The position numbers were made by a program, and so were the translations under genes. From assembly GCF_030053415.1 (NCBI RefSeq), contig NZ_JASGBJ010000002.1, positions 1-64,000 of the forward strand: DNA of 64,000 nt, written 5' to 3'. Shown here one piece after another: positions 45,243 to 54,660 of the stretch. The notes beneath the pieces were generated by a model. The model ran no database searches. It worked only from the letters and a program-made list of their open reading frames with translations, and had not been told where the DNA came from. Numbering within the stretch: position 1 is the first letter of the stretch; the number at the start of each line of letters is the position of its first letter. Origin of the DNA: Marinobacter sp. CHS3-4. GTDB taxonomy: Bacteria > Pseudomonadota > Gammaproteobacteria > Pseudomonadales > Oleiphilaceae.

Positions 45243-45605
45243 ATGAAATCTATCAAGCTGCTTGTAGCCGCTATTCTTGCCACCATGCCGGCACTTGCAT
45301 TGGCGCAGGCCCCTGCTGAACAGGGTATGGGCGCCATGGGCCAGATCATCTTCTTTGCTGGCTTTATCCTGATTTTCTATTTCCTGATCTGGCGTCCACA
45401 GTCAAAGCGCACCAAAGAGCACAAAGCGCTGATGGAAGGTCTCAATAAAGGTGATGAAGTGGTTACCTCTGGTGGCGTTGCTGGCAAGATCACCAAAGTG
45501 GCCGATGATTTCATCGTTCTGGAAATCTCCGACAACGTTGAAGTGAAGGTCCAGAAGGTCGCGGTTGCCGCTGCGCTGCCAAAAGGCACTCTCAAAGACA
45601 TCTGA
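45243..45605 (+). CDS. yajC: Sec translocon accessory protein YajC
   Basis: A 120-residue single-span inner-membrane protein. Here an N-terminal signal-like segment (MKSIKLLVAAILATMPALAL) precedes the main hydrophobic segment (QIIFFAGFILIFYFLIWRPQ). The conserved RPQSKRTKEHKALMEGL follows. Start at 45243 rather than 45177 because it opens the hydrophobic segment. It precedes secD in the usual order. Confidence 0.95.
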   Translation: MKSIKLLVAAILATMPALALAQAPAEQGMGAMGQIIFFAGFILIFYFLIWRPQSKRTKEHKALMEGLNKGDEVVTSGGVAGKITKVADDFIVLEISDNVEVKVQKVAVAAALPKGTLKDI

Positions 45606-45650
45606 TTCCGCACAGGCGGACAGACGCTTCTTCGCCAAGTTGAGAAAGAC

Positions 45651-45670
45651 AGCCGGCCTCCCGGTCGGCT
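45651..45670 (+). terminator. Hairpin between yajC and secD
   Basis: AGCCGGCC pairs with GGTCGGCT (one G-U pair) around a short loop, followed only by TTTAAA. A partial terminator or processing site that could lower secD relative to yajC. Confidence 0.45.
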
Positions 45671-45683
45671 TTAAAGGAACCCC

Positions 45684-47561
45684 ATGCTGAACAAGTATCC
45701 ACTTTGGAAGAATCTGGTCATCGTGTTCGCACTGCTGATCGGATTTGTTTACGCCTTACCGAACCTTTTTCCTGATGATTTTGCTGTTCAGATCACCGGT
45801 GCCCGAAGCAGCACACAGGTAGATCAGCGCATACTTGACCGCGCACTCGGTGCCCTTGAGGCGCAGGGAATTGAGGTCAAGGATTCGGAGCTGCAAGAGC
45901 GTGACGCTCTGATTCGGCTTAACAGCGCTGAAGACCAGTTGAAGGCCCGCCCTGCGGTTCAGGAGGCATTGGGCCGTGACTATCTGGTGGCACTGAATAT
46001 GGCAGCGTCGACCCCTGATTGGCTGCGCTCGGTAGGCGCCGGGCCGATGAAGCTGGGTCTTGATCTGCGTGGTGGCGTACATTTCCTGCTTGAAGTGGAT
46101 ATGGAAACGGCGGTTGATCAGCGGCTCGAAGCCATGTCGGGCCAGATCAAGCGCGAGCTCCGTGATGAGCGAATTCGCTACCGTGGTGGCGACGTTGCCG
46201 GTGACCGTTCGATTGCGCTGACCTTTCGCGATGAAGAGTCCCGGTCAGAAGCCGAAACCCTGATTCGCGGACAATACAACCAGTTTCAGATCCGTAACGA
46301 AGAGCCGGAAGAGGGCGTTTTCCAGCTGGTGCTGACCATGTCAGAACCGGAAATACAGTCCATTCAGGACTACGCGCTCCAACAGAATCTGACAACCATC
46401 CGTAACCGTGTGAACGAACTCGGCGTGGCCGAACCTTTGGTGCAGCGCCAGGGTGCCGATCGCATTATCGTAGAGCTTCCGGGTGTGCAGGACACAGCTG
46501 CCGCCAAGCGGGTTCTCGGTGCTACCGCGAATCTTGAGTTCCGTCTGGAGGCGCCACAGGATGCGGCTTCTGCGGACGTGGAAACCTTCCCGTTCCGGGA
46601 CAATCCCAACCGGACGGCTCGTTTGCTTCGGGAAGTCATTGTGACGGGCGACAACGTCTCCAACGCCCAGCAGGCGTTTGATGAAAACGGCCAGCCTCAG
46701 GTCAATATCACCATGGATTCGGTGGGCGGTGACCTGATGAACCGGGCCACCCGCAATGCCATTGGCCGTCGTATGGCGGTTCTGTTCATCGAATACCGGA
46801 CCGAGACTGAAGAGGTAATGGTCGATGGCGAGCCCAAGATCGTCGAAGAGCGCGTTGTGGAAAAAGGGATTATCAGCCTTGCAACCATCCAGTCAGCGTT
46901 GGGTGCAAGCTTCCGGATTACCGGGCTTGACTCGATTCCTGAGGCCTCGGAGCTTGCGCTGTTGCTGAGGGCAGGTTCGCTCGCAGCGCCCATGTATTTT
47001 GTGCAGGAACGTACCATCGGGCCTAGCCTGGGGCAGAAGAACATCGATGCCGGCATGATGTCGGTGATGCTCGGCTTTATTCTGGTGCTGGTGTACATGG
47101 TCTTCTACTATCGGGGCTTTGGTCTGATTGCCAATGCCACCCTGACCCTGAACCTGATGCTTCTGATCGCGTGCATGTCGATACTGTCGGCAACGCTTAC
47201 GCTTCCGGGCATCGCCGGTATCGTATTGACGGTCGGTATGGCGGTAGACGCCAATGTATTGATATTCGAGCGTATAAAGGAAGAACTGAAGACGGGTGTG
47301 CCGCCACAATCTGCGATTAACGCCGGCTACTCACGCGCATTCGTATCCATTCTTGATGCCAACATCACAACCTTGCTGGTTGCCATCATCCTGTTTGCGA
47401 TGGGATCCGGCCCGGTGAAAGGTTTTGCGGTTACCCTGTCCATCGGTATTTTGACATCGATGTTCTCCGGGTTGATGGTCAGCCGAGGTATTGTCAATCT
47501 CGTGTATGGCGGCCGTACCATCAAAAAGCTCTCGATCGGAGGGAAGCAAGCCAATGTCTGA
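45684..47561 (+). CDS. secD: Protein translocase subunit SecD
   Basis: A 625-residue inner-membrane subunit that uses the proton gradient to aid late protein export. First helix near residues 8-28, large periplasmic P1 domain (LGLDLRGGVHFLLEVDM and the repeat to about 430), then the membrane block with GPSLGQKNIDAGMMSVMLGF and GMAVDANVLIFERIKEEL. secF overlaps its stop by 8 nt. Confidence 0.97.
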   Translation: MLNKYPLWKNLVIVFALLIGFVYALPNLFPDDFAVQITGARSSTQVDQRILDRALGALEAQGIEVKDSELQERDALIRLNSAEDQLKARPAVQEALGRDYLVALNMAASTPDWLRSVGAGPMKLGLDLRGGVHFLLEVDMETAVDQRLEAMSGQIKRELRDERIRYRGGDVAGDRSIALTFRDEESRSEAETLIRGQYNQFQIRNEEPEEGVFQLVLTMSEPEIQSIQDYALQQNLTTIRNRVNELGVAEPLVQRQGADRIIVELPGVQDTAAAKRVLGATANLEFRLEAPQDAASADVETFPFRDNPNRTARLLREVIVTGDNVSNAQQAFDENGQPQVNITMDSVGGDLMNRATRNAIGRRMAVLFIEYRTETEEVMVDGEPKIVEERVVEKGIISLATIQSALGASFRITGLDSIPEASELALLLRAGSLAAPMYFVQERTIGPSLGQKNIDAGMMSVMLGFILVLVYMVFYYRGFGLIANATLTLNLMLLIACMSILSATLTLPGIAGIVLTVGMAVDANVLIFERIKEELKTGVPPQSAINAGYSRAFVSILDANITTLLVAIILFAMGSGPVKGFAVTLSIGILTSMFSGLMVSRGIVNLVYGGRTIKKLSIGGKQANV

Positions 47562-48510
47562 AGTTGCCAAGAAACCCATTGATTTCATGGGCTTTCGGAA
47601 AATTGCTTCCGTTCTGTCCATTGCGTTGATCGTCATCTCCATCGGGCTTCTGGCTGTGCGCGGCCTGAATTTCGGTCTTGATTTCACCGGTGGCACCTCG
47701 GTAGAGCTGGAATACCAGCAGGCGCCGGAGCTGGACGAGATCCGAACCGCTCTCGCTGATGCCGGATACGATCAGTTTGTCGTTCAAAACTTTGGCGCCG
47801 ACACCACGGTGCTTGTTCGAATGGCAGAATCCAGCAACGACGAGCTGGCACTGCAGATAACAGAGGTGCTGTCTGCGGGCGGCGACGAGCTGCAATTGGT
47901 CAGTTCTGAATTCGTTGGTTCCCAGGTTGGGGACGAGCTGAAAGAGGACAGCGGCCTGGGGCTACTGATCGCGCTGGCCGTGGTGCTGATCTACGTCGGC
48001 ATGCGCTTCCAGTTCAAGTTTGGTATTGCCTCAGTGGTGCCATTGGCCCACGACGTCATTATTGTTCTGGGCGTCTTTGCGCTATTCCAATGGACCTTTG
48101 ATCTCAGTGTACTGGCAGCGCTGCTGGCCGTTATTGGTTACTCGCTGAACGACACCATTGTTGTTGCGGATCGTATTCGGGAGAACTTTCGCAAGATGCG
48201 CGAGGGCGATTCGGAACACGTGATCAACGAGTCGATTCACCAGACCATCAGCCGAACTATCAATACGTCTGGCACCACGCTGGTAGTACTGGTGGCTTTG
48301 TTTCTGCTGGGTGGCGAGGCCATCAATAACTTCGCCATTGCATTGATCATTGGCGTGGTTGTTGGTACCTACTCATCCATCTACGTGTCAGCGAACCTGC
48401 TCGTTATTCTGGGTGTTGATCGGGAAGATCTGATCGTGCCGCCCAAAGAAGGGTTGGCCGGCAGCGAAGAGGAAACCGAAGAGCCCCCGGAATGGCTCAA
48501 CCGGATGTAA
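47554..48510 (+). CDS. secF: Protein translocase subunit SecF
   Basis: A 318-residue partner of SecD with six helices. Conserved GLDFTGGTSVELEY near residue 45 and GYSLNDTIVVADRIRENFRK near 205. Start at 47554 after GGAGGGAAG; the 47491 frame is a shadow inside secD. A strong terminator follows. Confidence 0.97.
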   Translation: MSEVAKKPIDFMGFRKIASVLSIALIVISIGLLAVRGLNFGLDFTGGTSVELEYQQAPELDEIRTALADAGYDQFVVQNFGADTTVLVRMAESSNDELALQITEVLSAGGDELQLVSSEFVGSQVGDELKEDSGLGLLIALAVVLIYVGMRFQFKFGIASVVPLAHDVIIVLGVFALFQWTFDLSVLAALLAVIGYSLNDTIVVADRIRENFRKMREGDSEHVINESIHQTISRTINTSGTTLVVLVALFLLGGEAINNFAIALIIGVVVGTYSSIYVSANLLVILGVDREDLIVPPKEGLAGSEEETEEPPEWLNRM

Positions 48511-48525
48511 ATCCGGAGCAGACAC

Positions 48526-48563
48526 GAAAAAGCCGCTATCCGATCAGATAGCGGCTTTTTTTA
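48526..48563 (+). terminator. Rho-independent terminator after secF
   Basis: AAAAAGCCGCTATC and GATAGCGGCTTTTTTT form a perfect stem with a 6-nt loop and an 8-T tail. It ends the queA-secF unit and, being symmetrical, may also serve the convergent suhB gene. Confidence 0.93.
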
Positions 48564-48582
48564 TGCTGAATGAGAAAGCGCT

Positions 48583-49380
48583 CTAGCGAGGGAGGCGACC
48601 GCGAAACGGGTGGAGCGTTTTCAGTACTTCTTTAAATAATTTCGGGTTGGCAACCACCAGCTGCTTGGCTTTTTCGGTGGAGGGGTTGCCAGAGAAATCG
48701 CCGGTCAGTGCGCCGGACTCCAGTGCCAGGGTGACGCCGATGGCCAGATCAACAGGCTCTGGCTTGAAAATGACGGCCGCATCCAGGTGGCCAGATGCAA
48801 CCCTGGCAATGTCCAGAGCAACGCATCCAGCGGTGCGGAACAGGCCGCTGTCCTTTGCCAGGTGTGATGCCATTTCACCCCACATCAAGGCATCGTCGCC
48901 ATTGCGGGTCTGATCCAACAGATTGCTGACAATCGCCGCCTGTGAGCCATGTTTGACCTCACTGGTGCGCACACGACGGCTGTTCAGCGCAGCGCCGTGG
49001 CCTCGACTGGCCGAGTATTCCTCACCGGTAATCGGATTGATCAGCAACAGGTTTTCTGTGCGGTTATTGCGCTTTTGAAGCAGCGCCAGTGCGAAATCCG
49101 GTATGCCCCGGAGGAAATTTTCGCGACCCAGAACCGGAAAAATGTGCCAGCTTTTATCGCTGTCACCTGCCTCTGCCTGGTTCAGCTCGGCAATGGAATG
49201 GTCCTTGTAGGCTTTTTCCAGCTGTTCCTGGAAGTTGCCATAGATGGACTGCTCGACGCGCTCGAGTTGTTTTGCTCGATCTTCTTTGTCGCCATTCGGT
49301 TCCTGGCGTTCAAAATGCGCTTTGAGGTAATCGGAGCCCTGTCTTGCGACTCGCAGGGCCATTTTAATCGCTGGTTGCAT
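48583..49380 (-). CDS. suhB: SuhB-type inositol monophosphatase family protein lacking catalytic aspartates
   Basis: A 265-residue homologue of SuhB by position and overall sequence (MQPAIKMALRVARQ at the start; GFxFRTAGxxALDIARVASG, ESGALTGDF, NPKLFKEVLK later). The metal site is altered: the canonical DPxDGTxNF motif reads FPVLGRENF (residues 81-89, Phe81 and Leu84 in place of Asp), the E-E-S-G motif reads ELNQA, and the Trp of W-D-x-A-A-G is Val (Asp211 is kept). Phosphatase activity is therefore unlikely. E. coli SuhB also acts in rRNA antitermination without catalysis, so this protein may keep only that role (inference). Start taken at 49380 by alignment; the frame extends to 49416. Confidence 0.88.
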   Translation of the reverse strand: MQPAIKMALRVARQGSDYLKAHFERQEPNGDKEDRAKQLERVEQSIYGNFQEQLEKAYKDHSIAELNQAEAGDSDKSWHIFPVLGRENFLRGIPDFALALLQKRNNRTENLLLINPITGEEYSASRGHGAALNSRRVRTSEVKHGSQAAIVSNLLDQTRNGDDALMWGEMASHLAKDSGLFRTAGCVALDIARVASGHLDAAVIFKPEPVDLAIGVTLALESGALTGDFSGNPSTEKAKQLVVANPKLFKEVLKTLHPFRGRLPR

Positions 49381-49563
49381 CTGAGTGATCATTTCCCAGG
49401 TGTATGAAGGGCGCATAGCATAACAAAAACTGAAACGGCATGTGTGTTTTTAGCATGAGCGTTAACACCGATATCCCGCAGCTAGGGGTAATCCGCGGGA
49501 CAGACCAGGTTTCAAATCTGGTATGATTTGTTTCTTTAACTGATTAACAGAGACTCGGGCGTC

Positions 49564-50409
49564 ATGCATAAATCGGCAATGCCACAGGAAGAAGGTGGCG
49601 GATTCGGGGAGAACATTCGTATCGTTCTCGTGGAAACCTCCCATTCCGGTAATATTGGCGCGGTTGCTCGTGGCATGAAAAACATGGGGCTGGGTAATCT
49701 GTACCTGGTGAACCCGGTGTCTTTCCCGGACGAGGCTTCGTATGCCCGTTCTTCCGGCGCATCTGATGTGCTGGACAATGCGCACGTCGTTTCCAGCCTG
49801 GATGAGGCAATTTCAGATTGTGTGTGCGTTATGGGTACCAGTGCTCGCGGGCGAAAAGTGCCTTGGCCGGTCATCGCACCGCCGGATGCTGCGGCGAAAG
49901 CCGCCGAACACGCTCAGGCGGGGCCGGTAGCGTTGGTCTTTGGTCGCGAGAATCATGGTTTGAGCAATGAGGAACTTCAGCGCTGCCACTTTCATATCCA
50001 TATCCCGTCGAACCCGGATTACAGCTCTTTGAATCTGGCCATGGCTGTGCAGGTTGTTTGTTACGAGTTGCGGATGCACTTCCTCAGAGGCATTGACGGT
50101 GTAGAAGCGAGCCCCTATCTGAAACCGATGGTGGCGCCAGGCGACCCTGGCTGGGACGTACCGCCTGCGCCCGTGCAGGATGTTGAAGGTTTTTTCAGTC
50201 ATCTTGAAGACGTACTGGTGGATGTGGATTTTCACCGCAGGGATAACCCGCGCCAGTTGATGACACGATTGCGCCGGCTGTTTCAGCGGGCCCAGCTGGA
50301 CCAGATGGAAATAAATATACTCAGGGGTATTCTGACGGCAGTGCAGAAATCAGCCGGCACGACGAATGCGACCAAGAAGGTCGATACAACTGAAAGTGAG
50401 CAGGACTGA
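49564..50409 (+). CDS. trmJ: tRNA (cytidine/uridine-32-2'-O)-methyltransferase TrmJ
   Basis: A 281-residue SPOUT-class methyltransferase. Core motifs [39 protein letters not shown] and [20 protein letters not shown] form the knotted SAM site. The C-terminal 100 residues are the TrmJ-specific extension. Divergent from suhB, just before cysE; this order is common in gammaproteobacteria. Confidence 0.95.
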   Translation: MHKSAMPQEEGGGFGENIRIVLVETSHSGNIGAVARGMKNMGLGNLYLVNPVSFPDEASYARSSGASDVLDNAHVVSSLDEAISDCVCVMGTSARGRKVPWPVIAPPDAAAKAAEHAQAGPVALVFGRENHGLSNEELQRCHFHIHIPSNPDYSSLNLAMAVQVVCYELRMHFLRGIDGVEASPYLKPMVAPGDPGWDVPPAPVQDVEGFFSHLEDVLVDVDFHRRDNPRQLMTRLRRLFQRAQLDQMEINILRGILTAVQKSAGTTNATKKVDTTESEQD

Positions 50410-50413
50410 CATT

Positions 50414-51187
50414 ATGTTTAAGCGTTTGAGGGAAGACATCGGGAGTGTGTTTCACCGTGATCCGGCGGCCAGGAATACGTTCGAGGTTTTGACCAACTAT
50501 CCCGGCCTTCATGCGCTTCTTTGCCATCGATTTGCCCATTGGCTCTGGAATCTGGGGCTCAAGTGGCTGGCCCGTACTTTCTCGACCCTGGCTCGATGGG
50601 TGACTGGCATCGAAATCCATCCCGGAGCGACCATTGGCCGAAGGTTTTTTATTGACCATGGCATGGGTGTCGTCATTGGTGAGACGACGGTCATTGGTGA
50701 CGATGTCACCCTTTATCAGGGCGTTACTCTTGGAGGTACCAGCTGGAATAAAGGCAAACGTCATCCCACATTGGGAAATGGGGTCGTTGTTGGCGCCGGT
50801 GCCAAAATTCTGGGGCCATTTGAAGTAGGTGCTGGTGCAAAAATTGGATCCAATTCAGTGGTCACCAAAGCGGTTCCCGAAGGGGCAACGGTCGTTGGTA
50901 TCCCGGGCCGTGTCGTCGCCAAGCGCAAGGGTGAAGACGAACAGCGCAGGAAGGAAATGGAAGAGCGCATGGGCTTTGACGCCTATGGTGTCACCGAAGA
51001 AATGCCGGATCCCGTCGCCAGGGCCATGCGAAGCCTGCTGGATCACATGCATGTGGTCGATGATCGCATCGAGAACATGTGCAAGGCGCTCAGAAAGGTG
51101 AGCAGTGAGTATCAGAATGGCGCTTTACCACCGCTCAAGGAAGAGGATTTCGACTGCGTGCGGGAGGACGAGCCGCCGCAACGCTGA
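50414..51187 (+). CDS. cysE: Serine O-acetyltransferase CysE
   Basis: A 257-residue enzyme making O-acetylserine for cysteine synthesis. Helical N-terminus, then the hexapeptide-repeat beta-helix ([20 protein letters not shown] ... [20 protein letters not shown]). Start at 50414 ([13 protein letters not shown]); the frame reaches back to 50366 inside trmJ. It supplies cysteine, the sulfur source used by the nearby IscS. Confidence 0.95.
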   Translation: MFKRLREDIGSVFHRDPAARNTFEVLTNYPGLHALLCHRFAHWLWNLGLKWLARTFSTLARWVTGIEIHPGATIGRRFFIDHGMGVVIGETTVIGDDVTLYQGVTLGGTSWNKGKRHPTLGNGVVVGAGAKILGPFEVGAGAKIGSNSVVTKAVPEGATVVGIPGRVVAKRKGEDEQRRKEMEERMGFDAYGVTEEMPDPVARAMRSLLDHMHVVDDRIENMCKALRKVSSEYQNGALPPLKEEDFDCVREDEPPQR

Positions 51188-51220
51188 ATACTTGACTGAA
51201 ATACTTGGTCAATTCATACT
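51188..51220 (+). promoter_or_regulatory. iscR promoter with IscR binding site
   Basis: TTGACT (51192-51197) and CATACT (51215-51220) are spaced by 17 bp. The sequence ATACTTGACTGAAATACTTG and the next bases to 51212 match the IscR type 1 consensus at 20 of 25 positions and cover the -35 and spacer. Autorepression by [2Fe-2S]-IscR, known in E. coli, is expected. Confidence 0.7.
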
Positions 51221-51263
51221 CATCAAGTAATTCTGCGATAAAACCCTGATCGGTGCTGACTGT

Positions 51264-51761
51264 ATGAGATTGACCACCAAAGGCCGCTATGCGGTGACTG
51301 CGATGCTTGATCTGGCGCTGCACGGCGATCAGGGCCCTGTTAGCCTGGCTGACATTTCCGAGCGCCAGGGAATATCCCTGTCTTACCTAGAGCAGTTGTT
51401 TTCAAGGCTCCGTAGAAAAACGCTGGTCTCAAGCATTCGTGGGCCCGGCGGAGGCTATCAGCTGGGTCGAGGTGCCGACGCTGTTTATATCGCCGAGATA
51501 GTGGATGCCGTCAGTGAGTCTTTGGATACAACCCGATGTGGCAACAAGGGCGACTGCCAAAATGGCGAGAAGTGCCTGACACACCACTTGTGGTCTGACC
51601 TGAGCGACCAGATACATCAGTTCCTGAGCGATATCAGCCTGGGCGATCTGATGAAAAAGCGTGAAATCCAGGTTGTTGCCGCTCGGCAGAATCATCGCCA
51701 GGCAGACGGCGACTCCGAGACGATCAACACTGAACGACTCACAGATCAGGCAACAGCCTGA
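51264..51761 (+). CDS. iscR: Iron-sulfur cluster regulator IscR
   Basis: A 165-residue Rrf2-family regulator. Winged helix at residues 1-60 ([35 protein letters not shown]). Cluster ligands are intact: [13 protein letters not shown] followed by L-T-His (C-x5-C-x5-C-x2-H). So it can sense cluster supply. It controls itself and iscS, 27 nt downstream. Confidence 0.96.
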   Translation: MRLTTKGRYAVTAMLDLALHGDQGPVSLADISERQGISLSYLEQLFSRLRRKTLVSSIRGPGGGYQLGRGADAVYIAEIVDAVSESLDTTRCGNKGDCQNGEKCLTHHLWSDLSDQIHQFLSDISLGDLMKKREIQVVAARQNHRQADGDSETINTERLTDQATA

Positions 51762-51788
51762 AAGTCTTAAACAAGTCCTGACACCCCT

Positions 51789-52937
51789 ATGAAGAAACCC
51801 GTTTATCTTGACTATGCGGCAACAACGCCCGTAGACCCAGTTGTTGCTGATGAAATGATCAAGTTCCTGACGCCGGATGGCGTGTTTGGAAACCCTGCAT
51901 CACGAACCCATGGTTTTGGCTGGCAGGCTGAGGCTGCGGTCGAGAAAGCCAGACACCAGGTTGCCAGGCTGATACACGCAGACACTCGCGAGATCGTATG
52001 GACGTCTGGGGCAACAGAATCCGACAACCTGGCAATCAAGGGGGCAGTGGAGGGGCGTGACCGTCCGCATATTGTGACGTCTCTGATTGAACACAAGGCT
52101 GTGGTTGACACTTGCAAGTGGCTGGAAAGCCGGGGTGTTGAAGTGACTTGGCTTGAGCCGCAGAGCGACGGCCGGATAAACGTCGATCAGGTTTCCCAGG
52201 CTTTGCGTGAGAACACCGCGCTGGTCAGTCTGATGATGGTTAATAACGAGCTGGGGTGCGAAACCGACATTGCCAGCATTGGCAAGATGCTCCGCGAAAA
52301 AGGCGTGATGTTTCACGTTGATGCTGCCCAGGCGGCGGGCAAGGTAGAGGTCGATGTCGAGGCATTGAACGTCGACTTATTGTCGCTATCCGGACACAAA
52401 GTCTATGGGCCTAAAGGCGTTGGCGCTCTTTACGTTCGGCGCTCTGCAGACGTACGTGTTGCCTCCCAGATCCACGGAGGAGGGCATGAGCGCGGTATGC
52501 GATCAGGAACGCTGCCAACCCATCAGATCGTTGGCATGGGGCGGGCATTCGAGCTGGCCAGTCAACAGCTGGATGAAGAAAGGGCCAGCCTCGAAAAACT
52601 GAGAAAACAATTTCTTGAGAGTCTGTCAGATTTGGAGGGCGTGTCCCTTAATGGCAGTGAAACTCATCGAGTCCCCGGAATTTTGAACCTCGCCTTTGAA
52701 GGCGTGGACGCAGAGTCGTTGATGCTGGGTCTGAGAGATCTTGCGGTGTCGTCAGGCTCTGCCTGTTCCTCGGCGACGGTGGAGCCGTCTTACGTGCTTC
52801 GAGGGATCGGGCTTTCGGATAAGCAGGCTCATCAGGCGCTGCGCTTCTCTCTGGGGCGTTTCACCACCGCGGAAGAGGTTGAATTTGCAGGCTCCCGGAT
52901 TGTGGATGCCGTGACACGTCTGCGTTCGGTGCGGTAG
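51789..52937 (+). CDS. iscS: Cysteine desulfurase IscS, C-terminally shortened
   Basis: A 382-residue PLP enzyme that takes sulfur from cysteine. PLP lysine in [11 protein letters not shown] (Lys204) and the sulfur-carrying cysteine in [17 protein letters not shown] (Cys326) are intact. The N-terminus aligns with E. coli IscS to within two residues, but the chain ends at [10 protein letters not shown]... TRLRSVR. That is about 20 residues before the E. coli end (404 aa), so the tail that contacts IscU is missing. No iscU, iscA, hscB, hscA or fdx follows; ndk comes next. It may serve tRNA thiolation or other acceptors. Confidence 0.94.
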   Translation: MKKPVYLDYAATTPVDPVVADEMIKFLTPDGVFGNPASRTHGFGWQAEAAVEKARHQVARLIHADTREIVWTSGATESDNLAIKGAVEGRDRPHIVTSLIEHKAVVDTCKWLESRGVEVTWLEPQSDGRINVDQVSQALRENTALVSLMMVNNELGCETDIASIGKMLREKGVMFHVDAAQAAGKVEVDVEALNVDLLSLSGHKVYGPKGVGALYVRRSADVRVASQIHGGGHERGMRSGTLPTHQIVGMGRAFELASQQLDEERASLEKLRKQFLESLSDLEGVSLNGSETHRVPGILNLAFEGVDAESLMLGLRDLAVSSGSACSSATVEPSYVLRGIGLSDKQAHQALRFSLGRFTTAEEVEFAGSRIVDAVTRLRSVR

Positions 52938-52957
52938 GCAGTTGCCCCCGGACTGCG

Positions 52958-52963
52958 TATAAT
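52958..52963 (+). promoter_or_regulatory. Possible -10 element before ndk
   Basis: A perfect TATAAT with TGCG before it, in the 68-bp gap between iscS and ndk. No good -35 at standard spacing. It could allow ndk to be expressed apart from iscRS. Confidence 0.35.
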
Positions 52964-53005
52964 CCCAACCCTGAAATTTTATTGGAAACCAACTGGAGAG
53001 AAATC

Positions 53006-53434
53006 ATGGCAAACGAGCGCACGCTCTCGATTATCAAGCCTGACGCGGTGGCAAAAAACGTGATCGGTGAAATCTATACTCGTTTTGAGAAAGCCGGTCT
53101 GAATATCGTCGCTGCCAAAATGATGCATCTGACTCAAGAGCAGGCCGAAGGCTTCTATGCTGAGCACAAGGAACGCCCGTTCTTCAATGACCTCGTTGCC
53201 TTTATGACTTCTGGCCCGGTTGTTGTGCAAGTCCTGGAAGGCGAAGGTGCGATCCTGAAAAATCGCGATCTTATGGGTGCGACTAACCCGAAAGAAGCCG
53301 AAGCCGGCACTATCCGCGCGGATTTTGCCACGTCGATCGACGCTAACGCTGTCCATGGCTCGGACTCTGCCGCGTCAGCCGAACGCGAGATCGCTTATTT
53401 CTTTAACGACAACGAAATCTGCCCACGCGGTTGA
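53006..53434 (+). CDS. ndk: Nucleoside diphosphate kinase
   Basis: A 142-residue enzyme balancing nucleoside triphosphate pools. Start at 53006 ([18 protein letters not shown]) after GGAGAG. The catalytic-His motif [20 protein letters not shown] is intact. Usual length. Usually located downstream of the isc genes in pseudomonads, as here. Confidence 0.97.
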   Translation: MANERTLSIIKPDAVAKNVIGEIYTRFEKAGLNIVAAKMMHLTQEQAEGFYAEHKERPFFNDLVAFMTSGPVVVQVLEGEGAILKNRDLMGATNPKEAEAGTIRADFATSIDANAVHGSDSAASAEREIAYFFNDNEICPRG

Positions 53435-53444
53435 TCTTGTCGAA

Positions 53445-53469
53445 CCGTGCCGGGCGTTTCCCGGCACGG
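53445..53469 (+). terminator. Hairpin between ndk and rlmN
   Basis: CCGTGCCGGG and CCCGGCACGG form a perfect 10-bp stem with a 5-nt loop. No T-run follows, so it may stabilise the ndk transcript end or attenuate read-through into rlmN rather than stop it. Confidence 0.6.
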
Positions 53470-53495
53470 ATTGGTTATCTGATCGAGGTTATTGA

Positions 53496-54608
53496 ATGAC
53501 AGATGTTGCGGAAAAAACCAACCTGCTGGGGATGCCGAAAGCCAAGCTTGAAGCATTTTTTGATTCCCTGGGAGAGAAGCGTTTCCGCGCAACCCAGGTG
53601 TTGAAGTGGATTCACCAGTGGGGTGTGGATGACTTCGATCAAATGACCAATATGAGCAAGTCGCTCAGGGAAAAGCTTAAGGCCGTGGCAGAAATTCGTG
53701 GCCCTGAGGTCGTCTATGACGAGTCGTCCAAAGACGGTACCCGAAAGTGGGTAATGCGCATGGACAACGGCAATAGCGTGGAAACCGTGCTGATACCGGA
53801 TGGTGAGCGCGGAACACTCTGTGTATCGTCACAGATTGGCTGCAGCCTGGATTGCACGTTTTGTTCGACGGGCAAGCGCGGATTTAATCGAAACCTTACG
53901 GCAGCGGAAATTATTGGCCAGGTTTGGGTGGCAAGAAAAGCGTTTATGCCGTTTGAACCTGGCCCGGATCGACCTATCACCAACGTCGTTATGATGGGCA
54001 TGGGCGAGCCTTTGCTCAATTTTGACAACGTCGTAGATGCCATGAACCTGATGATGGAAGATCTGGCCTACGGGATTTCCAAGCGCCGTGTGACAGTAAG
54101 TACGTCAGGCGTGATTCCGGCAATCGATCGGTTGGGTGAAGTTACCGATGTTTCACTGGCAATCTCTCTTCACGCCCCGAATGATGAGTTGCGGAATCAG
54201 CTCGTGCCACTTAACAGGAAGTATCCGATAGCCGACCTACTCGCAGCGACTCGTCGATATCTTTCTGGGTTGCCGGACAAGCGCAAGGCAACCATTGAGT
54301 ACACGGTGATCGAGGGCGTCAACGATCAGCCCGAACACGCCCGTGAATTGGCGGTGATCCTTAAAGGGCTGCCCTGCAAGATCAATCTGATTCCCTTCAA
54401 CCCGTTCCCTGAAAGTGATTTCCGTCGGCCCAGCATGAATGCAACCCGGCGTTTTCAGGATGTCCTCAATAAGGCGGGCTATATTGCAACAATCAGGACC
54501 ACTCGGGGCGACGACATAGACGCGGCCTGTGGCCAGCTCGTTGGGCGGGTAGAGGATCGCACCAAACGAAGCCAGCGCTACATCCAGGTACAGCAAGTTG
54601 CACCGTGA
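53496..54608 (+). CDS. rlmN: 23S rRNA/tRNA adenine-C2 methyltransferase RlmN
   Basis: A 370-residue radical-SAM enzyme methylating A2503 of 23S rRNA and A37 of some tRNAs. The cluster motif is [16 protein letters not shown] (C-x3-C-x2-C). The methyl-carrying cysteine is in the C-terminal DIDAACGQL. Needs a [4Fe-4S] cluster, so cluster assembly must exist elsewhere in the genome. Confidence 0.96.
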   Translation: MTDVAEKTNLLGMPKAKLEAFFDSLGEKRFRATQVLKWIHQWGVDDFDQMTNMSKSLREKLKAVAEIRGPEVVYDESSKDGTRKWVMRMDNGNSVETVLIPDGERGTLCVSSQIGCSLDCTFCSTGKRGFNRNLTAAEIIGQVWVARKAFMPFEPGPDRPITNVVMMGMGEPLLNFDNVVDAMNLMMEDLAYGISKRRVTVSTSGVIPAIDRLGEVTDVSLAISLHAPNDELRNQLVPLNRKYPIADLLAATRRYLSGLPDKRKATIEYTVIEGVNDQPEHARELAVILKGLPCKINLIPFNPFPESDFRRPSMNATRRFQDVLNKAGYIATIRTTRGDDIDAACGQLVGRVEDRTKRSQRYIQVQQVAP

Positions 54609-54660
54609 ATGGATGGATGTGCCGAACGCGCGAGACACACAACTGGAGAGGTTTAGAACG

